A DNA stretch of 64,000 nt from Celerinatantimonas sp046054165 (GTDB lineage Bacteria; Pseudomonadota; Gammaproteobacteria; Enterobacterales; Celerinatantimonadaceae), in contig NZ_JBFNXK010000013.1 of the NCBI RefSeq assembly GCF_046054165.1, positions 1 through 64,000 of the forward strand, read 5' to 3'. Under the pieces are notes generated by a model. The model was not told the DNA's origin. It did not search any database and was given only the letters and a program-made list of their open reading frames with translations. Each line of letters opens with the position of its first letter. Positions within the stretch are counted from its first letter, which is position 1. Shown one piece after another: positions 36,309 to 45,208 of the stretch. A program made the position numbers and the translations under genes.

Positions 36309-37085
36309 ATGTTTCAACATCGTTTAACATTTGAATGCTTCGATAACACCACCATTACAGTAGCGCAGCAGGCCATTATGCGGGTATTAGATAGCCTGCG
36401 CTATAACGGTCAAATTTTAGGGCGGGAGTTTCCCTGTTATTTTCACAATGGTTCGTTTATTTGTCAGGTAGTCTGCCCCGAGCAAGACTCACTCAACGCG
36501 CAATATGCGTCCCCCCAAGTCAAAGCAGCCCTCAAACAACTCTCAGATGCCTGCTTATTGCGTCCAGATATCAAATATTTAGGAGAAGAACTATTTTCGG
36601 ATAGCACCGAAAATAATCTGGCACAAGTTTCTGCCTATATTCTCTATACCAGTTTTATCCATAGCTGCTCGCCTTTACGCTCTTTGGAGCGGTTTTTACC
36701 GGTTCCTTTATATCGTATTCCAGCGGTTGCCAATGGCGATCAACGCCAAATCATCAAATGGCAGGAAGATTGGAGTGCCTGTGATCAACTACAAATGAAC
36801 GGCTTTATTTTAGAAAATGAAGCTGTCGAGCAGCTCAGTACGACAGGCACAAGGCTCTTTCAGCGAGGCTGGGATTTAGTCAGACGGATTGGCTATCTCA
36901 CAGGGAAACCCACTTATTTATATCTATATCGAGTTGGGGGGCATTCTCTGGAAGAAGAAAAAAATCGTAGTTGCCCCGTCTGTGGTCATTCCTGGCGTTT
37001 AGAAGCGCCTTTACATGATCTTTTCGAATTCCGTTGTGATCGTTGTCTGCTGATCTCCAATTTATCTTGGGACTATAAAAATTAA
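36309..37085 (+). CDS. DUF2310 family zinc-ribbon protein
   Basis: This 258-residue protein has a large N-terminal domain of unknown fold and a C-terminal zinc ribbon with two Cys pairs (CPVCGHSW near residue 223 and FRCDRCLLI near 245). It matches the DUF2310 family, annotated elsewhere as possibly nucleic-acid-binding; no function is established. It is close to syd here as in related bacteria, and its stop codon overlaps that of convergent syd by four bases. Confidence 0.8.
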   Translation: MFQHRLTFECFDNTTITVAQQAIMRVLDSLRYNGQILGREFPCYFHNGSFICQVVCPEQDSLNAQYASPQVKAALKQLSDACLLRPDIKYLGEELFSDSTENNLAQVSAYILYTSFIHSCSPLRSLERFLPVPLYRIPAVANGDQRQIIKWQEDWSACDQLQMNGFILENEAVEQLSTTGTRLFQRGWDLVRRIGYLTGKPTYLYLYRVGGHSLEEEKNRSCPVCGHSWRLEAPLHDLFEFRCDRCLLISNLSWDYKN

Positions 37086-37627
37086 TCAGTAGGCTCAAGT
37101 TGACCTAAAAAGGCCACTAAATCAGGGGCTAGAGGCTGTCGAATATTACGCCCTAACGTTTCCAGCACAACTTCTCCGGTTGTATTCAGCACACTCACGA
37201 CTTGTAAATCATCTTCACAGGATGCAATAAAGAGTGTCTCAGGCTGGCGCAATCGACGTTGCATCAGGATATGTGCAATTAAATTTTCCTGCAATCGGCG
37301 GCTATCAGATTCATTCCAAGCCTGTACCAATTCAATATCTAGCCCCTGAAAAGATGCCGAGAGGGAATCACTATAATAACGCCCTAAAAAAGCTTTCACA
37401 CCTTCATTAAAGGTCATATCCAACGCATCCTCAGTCGTTGAAAAATCCAATGACTGTTCACGTAACACGGGCTGCCAAAACACATAACCTGCACCCGCTA
37501 ACTTCGTTTCACAAGGAGAAGGCCATAACTCGTCATGCTCTACCTGTGGATAATGATGTTGCTGCCAAAACAGTTGGCAGCGCTCAATAAATTGATCAAA
37601 AGCTTGTTCGACTGCTGAAATTGTCAC
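37082..37627 (-). CDS. syd: SecY-interacting protein Syd
   Basis: Syd is a soluble protein that binds the cytoplasmic face of SecY and may check translocon quality. The 181-residue protein has the family start (VEQAFDQFIERCQLFW), the acidic WPSPCE segment and the conserved PETLFIASCEDDLQVVSVLN stretch. Length equals E. coli Syd. It is divergent from queF, as in E. coli, and converges on the DUF2310 gene with a four-base overlap of stop codons. Confidence 0.92.
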   Translation of the reverse strand: MTISAVEQAFDQFIERCQLFWQQHHYPQVEHDELWPSPCETKLAGAGYVFWQPVLREQSLDFSTTEDALDMTFNEGVKAFLGRYYSDSLSASFQGLDIELVQAWNESDSRRLQENLIAHILMQRRLRQPETLFIASCEDDLQVVSVLNTTGEVVLETLGRNIRQPLAPDLVAFLGQLEPTD

Positions 37628-37703
37628 TCAATACTCCATCATAGGTGAGTTTCATTATTGATTCAGTTACACTAAAGCCTAACTTAGGCTTGACTGAAAT
37701 ACC

Positions 37704-38558
37704 ATGAGTGAATCTTCGAATTACCAGAATTCCCCAGAACTTGCCCAGCTCGAGTTAGGAAAGCATAGTCATTATATTGAAACCTATACGGCTGAGCTAC
37801 TGCAACCAGTCCCTCGGAGTCTAAACCGTGATCAGCTGCATTTAAGTGCCGAATCACTACCATTTCACGGTTACGATCGCTGGACTTTGTATGAACTCTC
37901 TTGGCTAAATCCCAAGGGAAAGCCCGTCGTGGCATGGGGCAGTGTCTGGGTCAATGCAGCATCAACCCATCTGATTGAGTCTAAATCGTTCAAACTGTAT
38001 CTGAATAGTTTTAACCAAACTATCTTTAAAAACTGGCAGGAAGTTCAGACAACGATGATCCGAGATTTAAGTCAGTGCGCTCAGGGCGATGTCCGTGTCG
38101 AACTGTATTCATTGGAACATTCCGCCGTTTTTGCACTGCCCGAAGGTAAGCTCATTGATGATTTGGATATTGAAGTAACCAATTATCAATTCATGCCTTC
38201 CCTGCTGGAGCATGCTGTGGATCTAAATACCCCAGTGATTGAAGAAACCTTATCCAGTAACTTATTAAAATCCAATTGTCTAGTCACCAGTCAACCGGAT
38301 TGGGGAAGCCTGACCATCCGTTACCGAGGATATGCTATTGATCGGGAAGCCTTGTTACGCTATATAATCTCATTCCGCCGCCATAATGAATTCCATGAGC
38401 AATGTGTCGAGAGGATCTTCACTGATATTCTTCACTATTGTCAGCCTGAATATCTAACTGTATCCGCTCGTTATACCCGGCGGGGAGGATTAGATATCAA
38501 TCCATTTCGCAGCAACTTCGAAACCCAAACGGCAAGTCAACGCTTGATCCGTCAATAA
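37704..38558 (+). CDS. queF: NADPH-dependent 7-cyano-7-deazaguanine reductase QueF
   Basis: QueF reduces preQ0 to preQ1 for queuosine in tRNA. The 284 residues form the two-domain (YqcD-type) enzyme, with the family motif ESKSFK at 92-97, catalytic Cys192 in SNCLVTSQPDWGS with Asp199 after it, and the RHNEFHEQCVERIF block of the C-terminal half. No preQ1 riboswitch was recognised in the short upstream gap. It is divergent from syd and followed after two bases by the TPR gene, suggesting read-through. Confidence 0.96.
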   Translation: MSESSNYQNSPELAQLELGKHSHYIETYTAELLQPVPRSLNRDQLHLSAESLPFHGYDRWTLYELSWLNPKGKPVVAWGSVWVNAASTHLIESKSFKLYLNSFNQTIFKNWQEVQTTMIRDLSQCAQGDVRVELYSLEHSAVFALPEGKLIDDLDIEVTNYQFMPSLLEHAVDLNTPVIEETLSSNLLKSNCLVTSQPDWGSLTIRYRGYAIDREALLRYIISFRRHNEFHEQCVERIFTDILHYCQPEYLTVSARYTRRGGLDINPFRSNFETQTASQRLIRQ

Positions 38559-38560
38559 TT

Positions 38561-40789
38561 ATGTATCTAGCTGCTTATCGTCATTCGACAGGGATTGCCA
38601 AACTTATCGGAAACCTGCTGGCCATCGTTCTCTTATCAACAGTGTTAATTGAACGTTGCCTAGCCTATGGCAATGGATTATTACCGGTTCCCGCACATCT
38701 GCAAAGCTACCGTAAAATGATGTTACAAGATCCTCAATCCTGTAGTGAGGCGCTAGCCAGGGTCCTGGCCCCTCGTGCTAATGATCAACTCATTTCCAGT
38801 GATGCAGGCGAACGTATTTTACTCCATCAAATAGCGGCACTCTGCGCCAACCATAATCATTATGATGAACTGGCATTAGCTCATATTGATCAGGCTATTA
38901 GTCTGTCACGGCAAAATAGTATTCCACTGCTCACGATTCGCTCCTATTTAATTAAGGCGCAGATAAATCTTGAGACCAAGGGACATTTGGCACAGGCAGA
39001 AACAGCTCTGGCAACAGCAGGACAACTCATTCAGCAAATCGAAAACCCGCTACCGTTATCACTTCAGTACCAATGGCAGCAAATTCAAGCTCATCTGCAA
39101 TTTTGTAAAGGTCAGCCCGATTTAGCCAAGCCTTTTTTGGAAAGAGCCGATCAAATTGCCCATGCCACGCATAATGCACTCATGATTGGATGGAGCCAAC
39201 TTTACTTGGGCCGTTATCATCAACAGATCAATCAACCACTGCAAGCTCTGTCACATTATACGGAAGCAATTCGCTATGCCTCAACTTCAGGGCCGGCGAT
39301 CAATTATTTAAGAAGCCATCTAAATTATTATTTAAGTGAAGTTTACCAACAGCAACAACAATGGGAAAAAGCCATCGAATATCAACGAATGGCTATAGAG
39401 TCAGCCCAACAGCTCAATAATGCAGAGTTGACAGCACAATATATCGCTGCCATTGCGACAATCTACAGAAATATGCAGCAATATGGGCTGGCACTGGTTC
39501 AATATCTTAATGCTCAAGAATTAGCCCATTCACATCAAAATCTGTTACTAGTCGCCCAAACCGATTTTTGGATCGGGCAAACTTATTTTTTAGGGAATGA
39601 TAATGCACAGGCTTTATTGCATTTAAATCAGGCCTTACGATATTTTCAGCGCCATCCTAATCCTGAATGGCTGTCGGCGACGTTAATAAAACTTGCCGAA
39701 ATTTATATTCAGGAAGGTGAGCCGGCCATGGCCATTATCCAACTATCCAAAGCTGAGCTGCTCGCTCAATCAGCACCTCAGGAGGTCGATATCGCCCTCA
39801 TTCAGCTCACATTGGCCCATGCTTATGAAAATACTGGCGCATTAGCGCAAGCCCTGCTCCATTATAAAAGATTTGAACAGCTCAATAGATTGCAACTTCA
39901 ACATCAGATTGAACAAACCCAACATCAATTCTCACAAAATTATCAGTTTATTGAACAGCAACAGCAATTGGCCAAACTGACCCAAAAAAACCAACAGCTC
40001 CAATTACAAAATCATAATCGTCGGTTATTAATGTTGCTGTTGCTCATCTTCAGTGTTGTGTTCTGTTTACTTTTTATTCTTGTTAAATTTCAACTGAAAA
40101 AAACAATACGGGATAAAGAAGAACTCAAAGACCGTTTGTATTATCATCCTCGAACTGGCTGGCCCGCATTAGAACTGGTTGAATCGCCTTTAGAACGACT
40201 GCATCAGCTAAAACGTTATCCGATGACCGTGGATCTTCACCCTGTGAAAGAACACACCATTATTGTGGCTCACTTTAATGAACTCCCGTTATCCCATAAA
40301 CGTTTTGGTTTTGAACAAAGAAAACAACTGGAAACCTCATTTGCCCATCATCTGTACCATCATTTAGAAGACGAATTTGTGACCGGGCATCTTGGGGAAC
40401 TAGATTATCTCTTCATTACCCCAACCAGAGATCAATTGCCGCAGCAAATTTGCCAAAAACTCATGCCCATTTTGGAACAATTTATTCAAACGCGTAAATT
40501 AGCGGTTACAGTCGCTTTAGGATGCTGCCAAACCCCTTTTCTCCCCAAAGCGGAAGATGCTATTGGTGAACAAGGTCTATTGGAAATTAGTTATCTGGCA
40601 ATGGATGCAGCGGTTGATCTAGCTAAACAAACTCAAACTCCTCAATGGGTTATATTACAAGCGCTGGCCTGTTCTCCAGCCGCATTTTTTGGTGACTCAG
40701 ATAAACTCATGAACAATATCCGTCATGCCATTCACCAAGGATTGGTGAAAGTCATCAGCTCATCAGACAAAAACCTGATTGAATGGTAA
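38561..40789 (+). CDS. TPR protein with membrane anchor and degenerate GGDEF domain
   Basis: This 742-residue protein has an N-terminal signal or anchor (about 14-35), many tetratricopeptide-like helices (about 75-440), a glutamine-rich coiled coil (about 445-485), one membrane segment (about 488-512) and a cytoplasmic C-terminal domain (about 520-735). That last domain follows the GGDEF pattern but the signature reads GELDY at the position before LFITP, and the preceding RxxD inhibitory site is absent, so cyclase activity is unlikely. This is the layout of a periplasmic sensor with a cytoplasmic output or regulatory domain. It begins two bases after queF and ends 114 bases before an intact cyclase gene, its likely partner. 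Confidence 0.8.
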   Translation: MYLAAYRHSTGIAKLIGNLLAIVLLSTVLIERCLAYGNGLLPVPAHLQSYRKMMLQDPQSCSEALARVLAPRANDQLISSDAGERILLHQIAALCANHNHYDELALAHIDQAISLSRQNSIPLLTIRSYLIKAQINLETKGHLAQAETALATAGQLIQQIENPLPLSLQYQWQQIQAHLQFCKGQPDLAKPFLERADQIAHATHNALMIGWSQLYLGRYHQQINQPLQALSHYTEAIRYASTSGPAINYLRSHLNYYLSEVYQQQQQWEKAIEYQRMAIESAQQLNNAELTAQYIAAIATIYRNMQQYGLALVQYLNAQELAHSHQNLLLVAQTDFWIGQTYFLGNDNAQALLHLNQALRYFQRHPNPEWLSATLIKLAEIYIQEGEPAMAIIQLSKAELLAQSAPQEVDIALIQLTLAHAYENTGALAQALLHYKRFEQLNRLQLQHQIEQTQHQFSQNYQFIEQQQQLAKLTQKNQQLQLQNHNRRLLMLLLLIFSVVFCLLFILVKFQLKKTIRDKEELKDRLYYHPRTGWPALELVESPLERLHQLKRYPMTVDLHPVKEHTIIVAHFNELPLSHKRFGFEQRKQLETSFAHHLYHHLEDEFVTGHLGELDYLFITPTRDQLPQQICQKLMPILEQFIQTRKLAVTVALGCCQTPFLPKAEDAIGEQGLLEISYLAMDAAVDLAKQTQTPQWVILQALACSPAAFFGDSDKLMNNIRHAIHQGLVKVISSSDKNLIEW

Positions 40790-40903
40790 AGTGCGTGTAG
40801 TATGGCAAAATGAAAACCTGTAACTAATACTATTTTACGATAAAAATGATCGTGATAAGCTCAGGCTCTCTAATCTGTATGATGGAAAAGGATCTTAGTA
40901 AGG

Positions 40904-42475
40904 ATGGATAACGTCAATTTAGTTCTGGATCAGTTGACAACGACGACACAGCTAACCGATCAGAGCAATGAAGTTGCATCTGTTGTAGATGAACAGGCGT
41001 TAACAATCCTCTACAATCTGGTGAGCCACCTCTGTGTGGCATGCAAAGGCATTCATAAATCTCTGGATAACCGATTAGCAGAACTCAGCCAACAGCTGGA
41101 AACAGGTAAAAATATCTCCCAGATGCTACCATTTCTGATCAACCTCGATCAGATGCTAAAGCTCTATGTTCCTCAGGTAAGTAGTAATTATCTGTATCTG
41201 CAGGCATTGATCCATTCTAGTACCAATAAACTCAAGCAAGTGAATGGGCTTCCCCCAAAATTAAGACAACAACTCAAAGAGTTTAGCGAACAAACAACTC
41301 CTGAAACTTTCAGTGAAAATCAACAACGGCTCGCTCAGGTCTTTGAGTTCTATCATCTGGCCTTAACCAATAAACCCATTAGTTTCACTCCGGAGCTGGA
41401 ATCATCAGCCCCGGTTAAACACAGTTTACTCGATCAACACCACCATCAGCGTATTTGTGATGAACTGCAGCGCTTAATCAGTGAATTAGATTTTCATGGC
41501 AAAGCAACCCAACAACTGCAAAAAATAAGAGATCAGCTGCTGACAGGCGTTTCGCCAGACGTACTGCCTAATTTATGTCAACAAGTGATACAACTTATGA
41601 TCGAAGGCATGCGAGAAGAACGCAAAGAATCACAGGAATACGTCTTTTCGCTCAATCAGAACTTGCAGCGGATGAATCAGGATTTTTCAGAGCATGTCGC
41701 TTTATCTCAAAATATTCATCAAAATAGCCGTGTTCAACATAAAAGCCTAACCAAGCAAATCGTCAATCTTGGGCTAGAAGTCAAAGCCAGTGACGACCTC
41801 AATTATACGAAACAATTAGTACAACAACGGATCATCCAAATAGGAAATGTGCTCAAGGAAAATGATCGTTTGGATCAGCAGGTTCAAGAGCTGGCGCAAC
41901 GATTAGCATTAATGGACACGCAATTGGAGCGGCTTAGAAAACAGTCTGAACAACAACAAAAACGTCTGGATACCAAAAGAAACCAGCTATTTATTGACAG
42001 CCTCACACAAGTTTATAATCGAAATGCACTCGATGAACGCATGGAGCTAGAATATAAACGATGGCGTCGTTATGGCTACCAATTAGCCATTGCAATTATT
42101 GATATCGATCATTTTAAAGTAATTAACCAACAATTTGGCCATCTTGCTGGTGACAAAGCATTAAAAGTAGTTGCTCGAGCCCTGCAGAGCTCACTGCGGG
42201 ATACCGATTTTCTGGCCCGTTTTGGCGGGGAGGAATTTGTCATATTAATGCCCAAAATCAACGCGGATGATTTAATGATCCCACTGGAACATGTGTGTGA
42301 ACACATCCGGAGTCTTCCGTTTCGCTTTAAACAACAGCAGGTGACAATTACCGTATCAATTGGCGCGACGTTATTCCGGGACAATGACAAATTATTAGAT
42401 GCTTTTGAGCGAGCAGATCAAGCTTTATATGAAGCTAAAAGCCGTGCTATCGATAGCATTAATATTATAAATTAA
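40904..42475 (+). CDS. Diguanylate cyclase with GGEEF active site
   Basis: This 523-residue soluble protein makes c-di-GMP from two GTP. Residues 1-330 are helical, with long coiled-coil stretches (QELAQRLALMDTQLERLRKQ) and no membrane segment. Residues about 360-520 are a GGDEF domain with DSLTQVYNRNAL, IDIDHFKVINQ, an intact GGEEF active site and an RDTD inhibitory site five residues before it. The protein should be active and feedback-inhibited. It follows the TPR/degenerate-GGDEF gene and precedes ppnN. No PilZ or EAL domain is nearby. Confidence 0.92.
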   Translation: MDNVNLVLDQLTTTTQLTDQSNEVASVVDEQALTILYNLVSHLCVACKGIHKSLDNRLAELSQQLETGKNISQMLPFLINLDQMLKLYVPQVSSNYLYLQALIHSSTNKLKQVNGLPPKLRQQLKEFSEQTTPETFSENQQRLAQVFEFYHLALTNKPISFTPELESSAPVKHSLLDQHHHQRICDELQRLISELDFHGKATQQLQKIRDQLLTGVSPDVLPNLCQQVIQLMIEGMREERKESQEYVFSLNQNLQRMNQDFSEHVALSQNIHQNSRVQHKSLTKQIVNLGLEVKASDDLNYTKQLVQQRIIQIGNVLKENDRLDQQVQELAQRLALMDTQLERLRKQSEQQQKRLDTKRNQLFIDSLTQVYNRNALDERMELEYKRWRRYGYQLAIAIIDIDHFKVINQQFGHLAGDKALKVVARALQSSLRDTDFLARFGGEEFVILMPKINADDLMIPLEHVCEHIRSLPFRFKQQQVTITVSIGATLFRDNDKLLDAFERADQALYEAKSRAIDSINIIN

Positions 42476-42539
42476 ATCAGACAACTATAATTAATCATCG
42501 TCGAGACACTCCCTTTTTTTCGTTAATTTCGGAGACCAT

Positions 42540-43904
42540 ATGATTACCTATGTTAATCCTGTCGGAAGTATGGATCTTTTGTCACAGTTAGAAGTCAGCC
42601 AATTAACCCAAACGGCTTCCAGTGAATTGTATCAACTTTATCGTAATTGTAGCCTGGCCGTTTTAAACTCCGGCGTGAAGACGGATTCAAGCCGCGAAAT
42701 ACTGCAGCGTTATAATCACTTTGACATCAATTTACTCAGCCGAGAACGTGGCGTAAAACTTGAACTAACGAATCCTCCAGAAGATGCCTTTGTCGATGGA
42801 GAAATTATTCGGGGACTCCAGGAACATCTATTTAGTGTGCTTCGGGATATTCTGTATGTGTCCAGCCAACTTGAAAAAGAATGTAATTTTGATCCCACAC
42901 GCCCCGCTCATATCACAAACCTGATTTTTTCTATATTACGTAATGCCAGAACGATTAAACCAAATCACGAGCCCAATTTGGTCGTCTGCTGGGGGGGGCA
43001 TTCCATTAACGAGGATGAATATCAATATACCCGTGATGTCGGTTCAGAATTAGGACTCAGAGAACTCAATATATGTACCGGATGCGGCCCCGGCGCAATG
43101 GAAGGTCCGATGAAAGGAGCTACGATTGGACATGCCAAACAGCGTTATACCAACCGCCGTTATATTGGCTTAACCGAACCGAGCATTATTGCGGCCGAAC
43201 CGCCAAATTCCATTGTTAATGAGCTCGTGATCTTACCTGATATCGAAAAAAGGCTAGAAGCGTTTGTCCGTCTCGGGCATGCTATTATCATTTTTCCGGG
43301 TGGAGCAGGAACAGCAGAAGAACTACTGTATCTATTGGGGGTCATGATTACGCCATCCAATACGCGCCAACCCCTCCCCATTATTTTAACTGGCCCCAAA
43401 AGTAGTGAAGCTTACTTTCAGTCTATCGATCAGTTCATCGGCGCCACACTCGGCGATGAAGCTCGACGACATTACCAGATTATTATTGATGATGCGCCTA
43501 CCGTAGCAAGACGAATCAAACAAGCCATGAATAAGGTCAAAGATTTTCGCCGTGCGATGGGCGATGCTTATTCGTTTAACTGGAGTCTGGATATTGACCC
43601 ACTATTTCAACAACCCTTTATCCCGACTCACTCGAATGTGGCCCAATTAGATCTCAGCTTAACGCAGCCTTCCCAAAAACTCGCAGCTAATTTGCGACGA
43701 GCCTTTTCAGCAATTGTTGCAGGGAATGTAAAAAATGAAGGGATCCAAGCTGTTGAAGAACATGGTCCATTCCAAATCCACGGGAACCCCGAACTAGGAA
43801 AAAAACTCGATCAACTCCTCCAAGACTTTATTCAGCAGCATCGAATGAAACTACCCGGGCATCATTATGAACCATGCTATCAAATAATAACCAAAGACCT
43901 ATGA
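42540..43904 (+). CDS. ppnN: Pyrimidine/purine nucleotide 5'-monophosphate nucleosidase PpnN
   Basis: PpnN (YgdH) cleaves nucleoside monophosphates to base and ribose 5-phosphate and is controlled by (p)ppGpp in E. coli. The 454-residue protein has an N-terminal DUF4478-like part (1-140), the LOG-type Rossmann core with CTGCGPGAMEGPMKGA and the phosphate-binding FPGGAGTAEELLYLLG motif, and a C-terminal DUF3412-like part. Length equals the E. coli protein. The stop overlaps the xni start codon (ATGA). Confidence 0.94.
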   Translation: MITYVNPVGSMDLLSQLEVSQLTQTASSELYQLYRNCSLAVLNSGVKTDSSREILQRYNHFDINLLSRERGVKLELTNPPEDAFVDGEIIRGLQEHLFSVLRDILYVSSQLEKECNFDPTRPAHITNLIFSILRNARTIKPNHEPNLVVCWGGHSINEDEYQYTRDVGSELGLRELNICTGCGPGAMEGPMKGATIGHAKQRYTNRRYIGLTEPSIIAAEPPNSIVNELVILPDIEKRLEAFVRLGHAIIIFPGGAGTAEELLYLLGVMITPSNTRQPLPIILTGPKSSEAYFQSIDQFIGATLGDEARRHYQIIIDDAPTVARRIKQAMNKVKDFRRAMGDAYSFNWSLDIDPLFQQPFIPTHSNVAQLDLSLTQPSQKLAANLRRAFSAIVAGNVKNEGIQAVEEHGPFQIHGNPELGKKLDQLLQDFIQQHRMKLPGHHYEPCYQIITKDL

Positions 43905-44689
43905 TCCAGCAGTTACTGATTATTGATGCCTTAAACTTAATCCGTCGTTTTTATGCGGTATCCGAAAAGCAATTCCAGGATCCTAAAGCACTATTGGCCG
44001 CAACATTTAATCAAACTCATCAGGGCATTATCCGGTTATTACAACAATTTAACCCCTCTCATGTGGTCACCGTCTTTGACAGTGGCCAACCGGATTGGCG
44101 ACAACAGATAGATCCTCAATACAAAGCCAATCGGGAGCCGATGCCACAACCTTTGAAAGATGCTTTGACTTCGTTTCAGGATCAACTTCTGGACGTTGGT
44201 ATTGACTCTCTCTCAAATCCGGGCATTCAGGCTGATGATTTAATCGCAACACTTGCCTGTAAAGCCGATTCGCACCAACTGGCTAGCGTAATTGTATCAA
44301 CGGATCAAGGCTACTGGCAGTTACTTGACCATCCCTTCATCCAAATTTATGATTACTTTAAACGTCAGTTTATTGACGCCCATACCGTGTATGAAAAATT
44401 TCAACTCCAAACCCAACAACTGATCGATTACTGGGCTATGATTGGAAGCAGTAGTGTCAATCTCAAAGGTGTTCCCGGAATTGGCCCTAAATCGGCCTTA
44501 AAGTTACTCCATCAATATCAGACACTGCACAATATTTTACAACTCAAGAGTCAAGACAGATTGGTTCTAAAAGTTCAACAGTATCACCAGGAAGCGAAAC
44601 AAACAGCCCAACTGATGCAGTTACAAACACAGCTCTCATTAGGATTTAAATTGAATCAAATCCGCTATCACGCCATAGAATCCAGCTAA
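43901..44689 (+). CDS. xni: Flap endonuclease Xni (YgdG)
   Basis: Xni is a 5'-nuclease related to the 5'-3' exonuclease domain of DNA polymerase I. With the ATG at 43901, which overlaps the ppnN stop as ATGA, the product has 262 residues and begins with LLIIDALNLIRRFYAVS, aligning with E. coli Xni. A further upstream ATG at 43874 would add nine residues inside ppnN and is less likely. The helix-hairpin-helix (VPGIGPKSALKLL) and ADDLIATLA motifs are present. Known Xni proteins lack some metal ligands of FEN enzymes and have weak activity. Confidence 0.92.
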   Translation: MIQQLLIIDALNLIRRFYAVSEKQFQDPKALLAATFNQTHQGIIRLLQQFNPSHVVTVFDSGQPDWRQQIDPQYKANREPMPQPLKDALTSFQDQLLDVGIDSLSNPGIQADDLIATLACKADSHQLASVIVSTDQGYWQLLDHPFIQIYDYFKRQFIDAHTVYEKFQLQTQQLIDYWAMIGSSSVNLKGVPGIGPKSALKLLHQYQTLHNILQLKSQDRLVLKVQQYHQEAKQTAQLMQLQTQLSLGFKLNQIRYHAIESS

Positions 44690-44743
44690 AAAGGATATGA
44701 TTGGACTGTTCCATGAACCTATCATTATTCAACCAACCTATGT

Positions 44744-44763
44744 GAGAAAGCATGCGCTTTCTC
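44744..44763 (+). terminator. Possible xni terminator hairpin
   Basis: An 8-bp perfect stem GAGAAAGC/GCTTTCTC with an ATGC loop lies 54 bases after xni. It is followed by a C/T-rich stretch rather than a clean T run. Confidence 0.6.
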
Positions 44764-45208
44764 CTCTTTCAAAATGAACAAAAATTAATCATTAAATTTC
44801 AACAAACCCTAGCCCAATCCACATTTTTAACGCATACTTAGGAGCTGTTGTTTTTTATTGATGTTTTTTTAATACTTATTTTCACATAAAACACTGACGG
44901 GCCATATGTATGCATCGTCCCCAGTATGGGTCATACGCTATAGCGCGACCAAGATCATTATCTGACCCGTTTGTTTATAAACCATAATTATTAATAAGAC
45001 TCAATAAATCAGACTCGACAGTTTCAATGAGGATGTTGAGGATTTTTATTGCAATATCCCAAATGAGAGGGCTAAATGCCCCTCTGACTAAGCTTCATTA
45101 TGAGCAAAGTGACCCTGACTTATTCAGTGTTGCTTCGTATAAGTAAAAAGAGAGAGACAGACTGTTTTAATACAATTTGTCGAGGATTTGTTTGTGCAGG
45201 ATGTAACT
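44764..45208. other. Long AT-rich leader before isocitrate dehydrogenase
   Basis: These 445 bases contain T runs at about 44849-44878, a short GAGGG/CCCTC-type hairpin near 45066-45085 and no gene-like frame. The promoter of the dehydrogenase gene must lie here. No riboswitch or small RNA could be recognised. Confidence 0.4.

Noticed and set aside
37628..37703. preQ1 riboswitch before queF
   Set aside because: The gap is only 76 bases and lacks the expected hairpin plus A-rich tail.
45066..45085. GAGGG/CCCTC hairpin upstream of isocitrate dehydrogenase as a riboswitch or attenuator
   Set aside because: The stem is short and imperfect, with no T run and no recognisable aptamer features.
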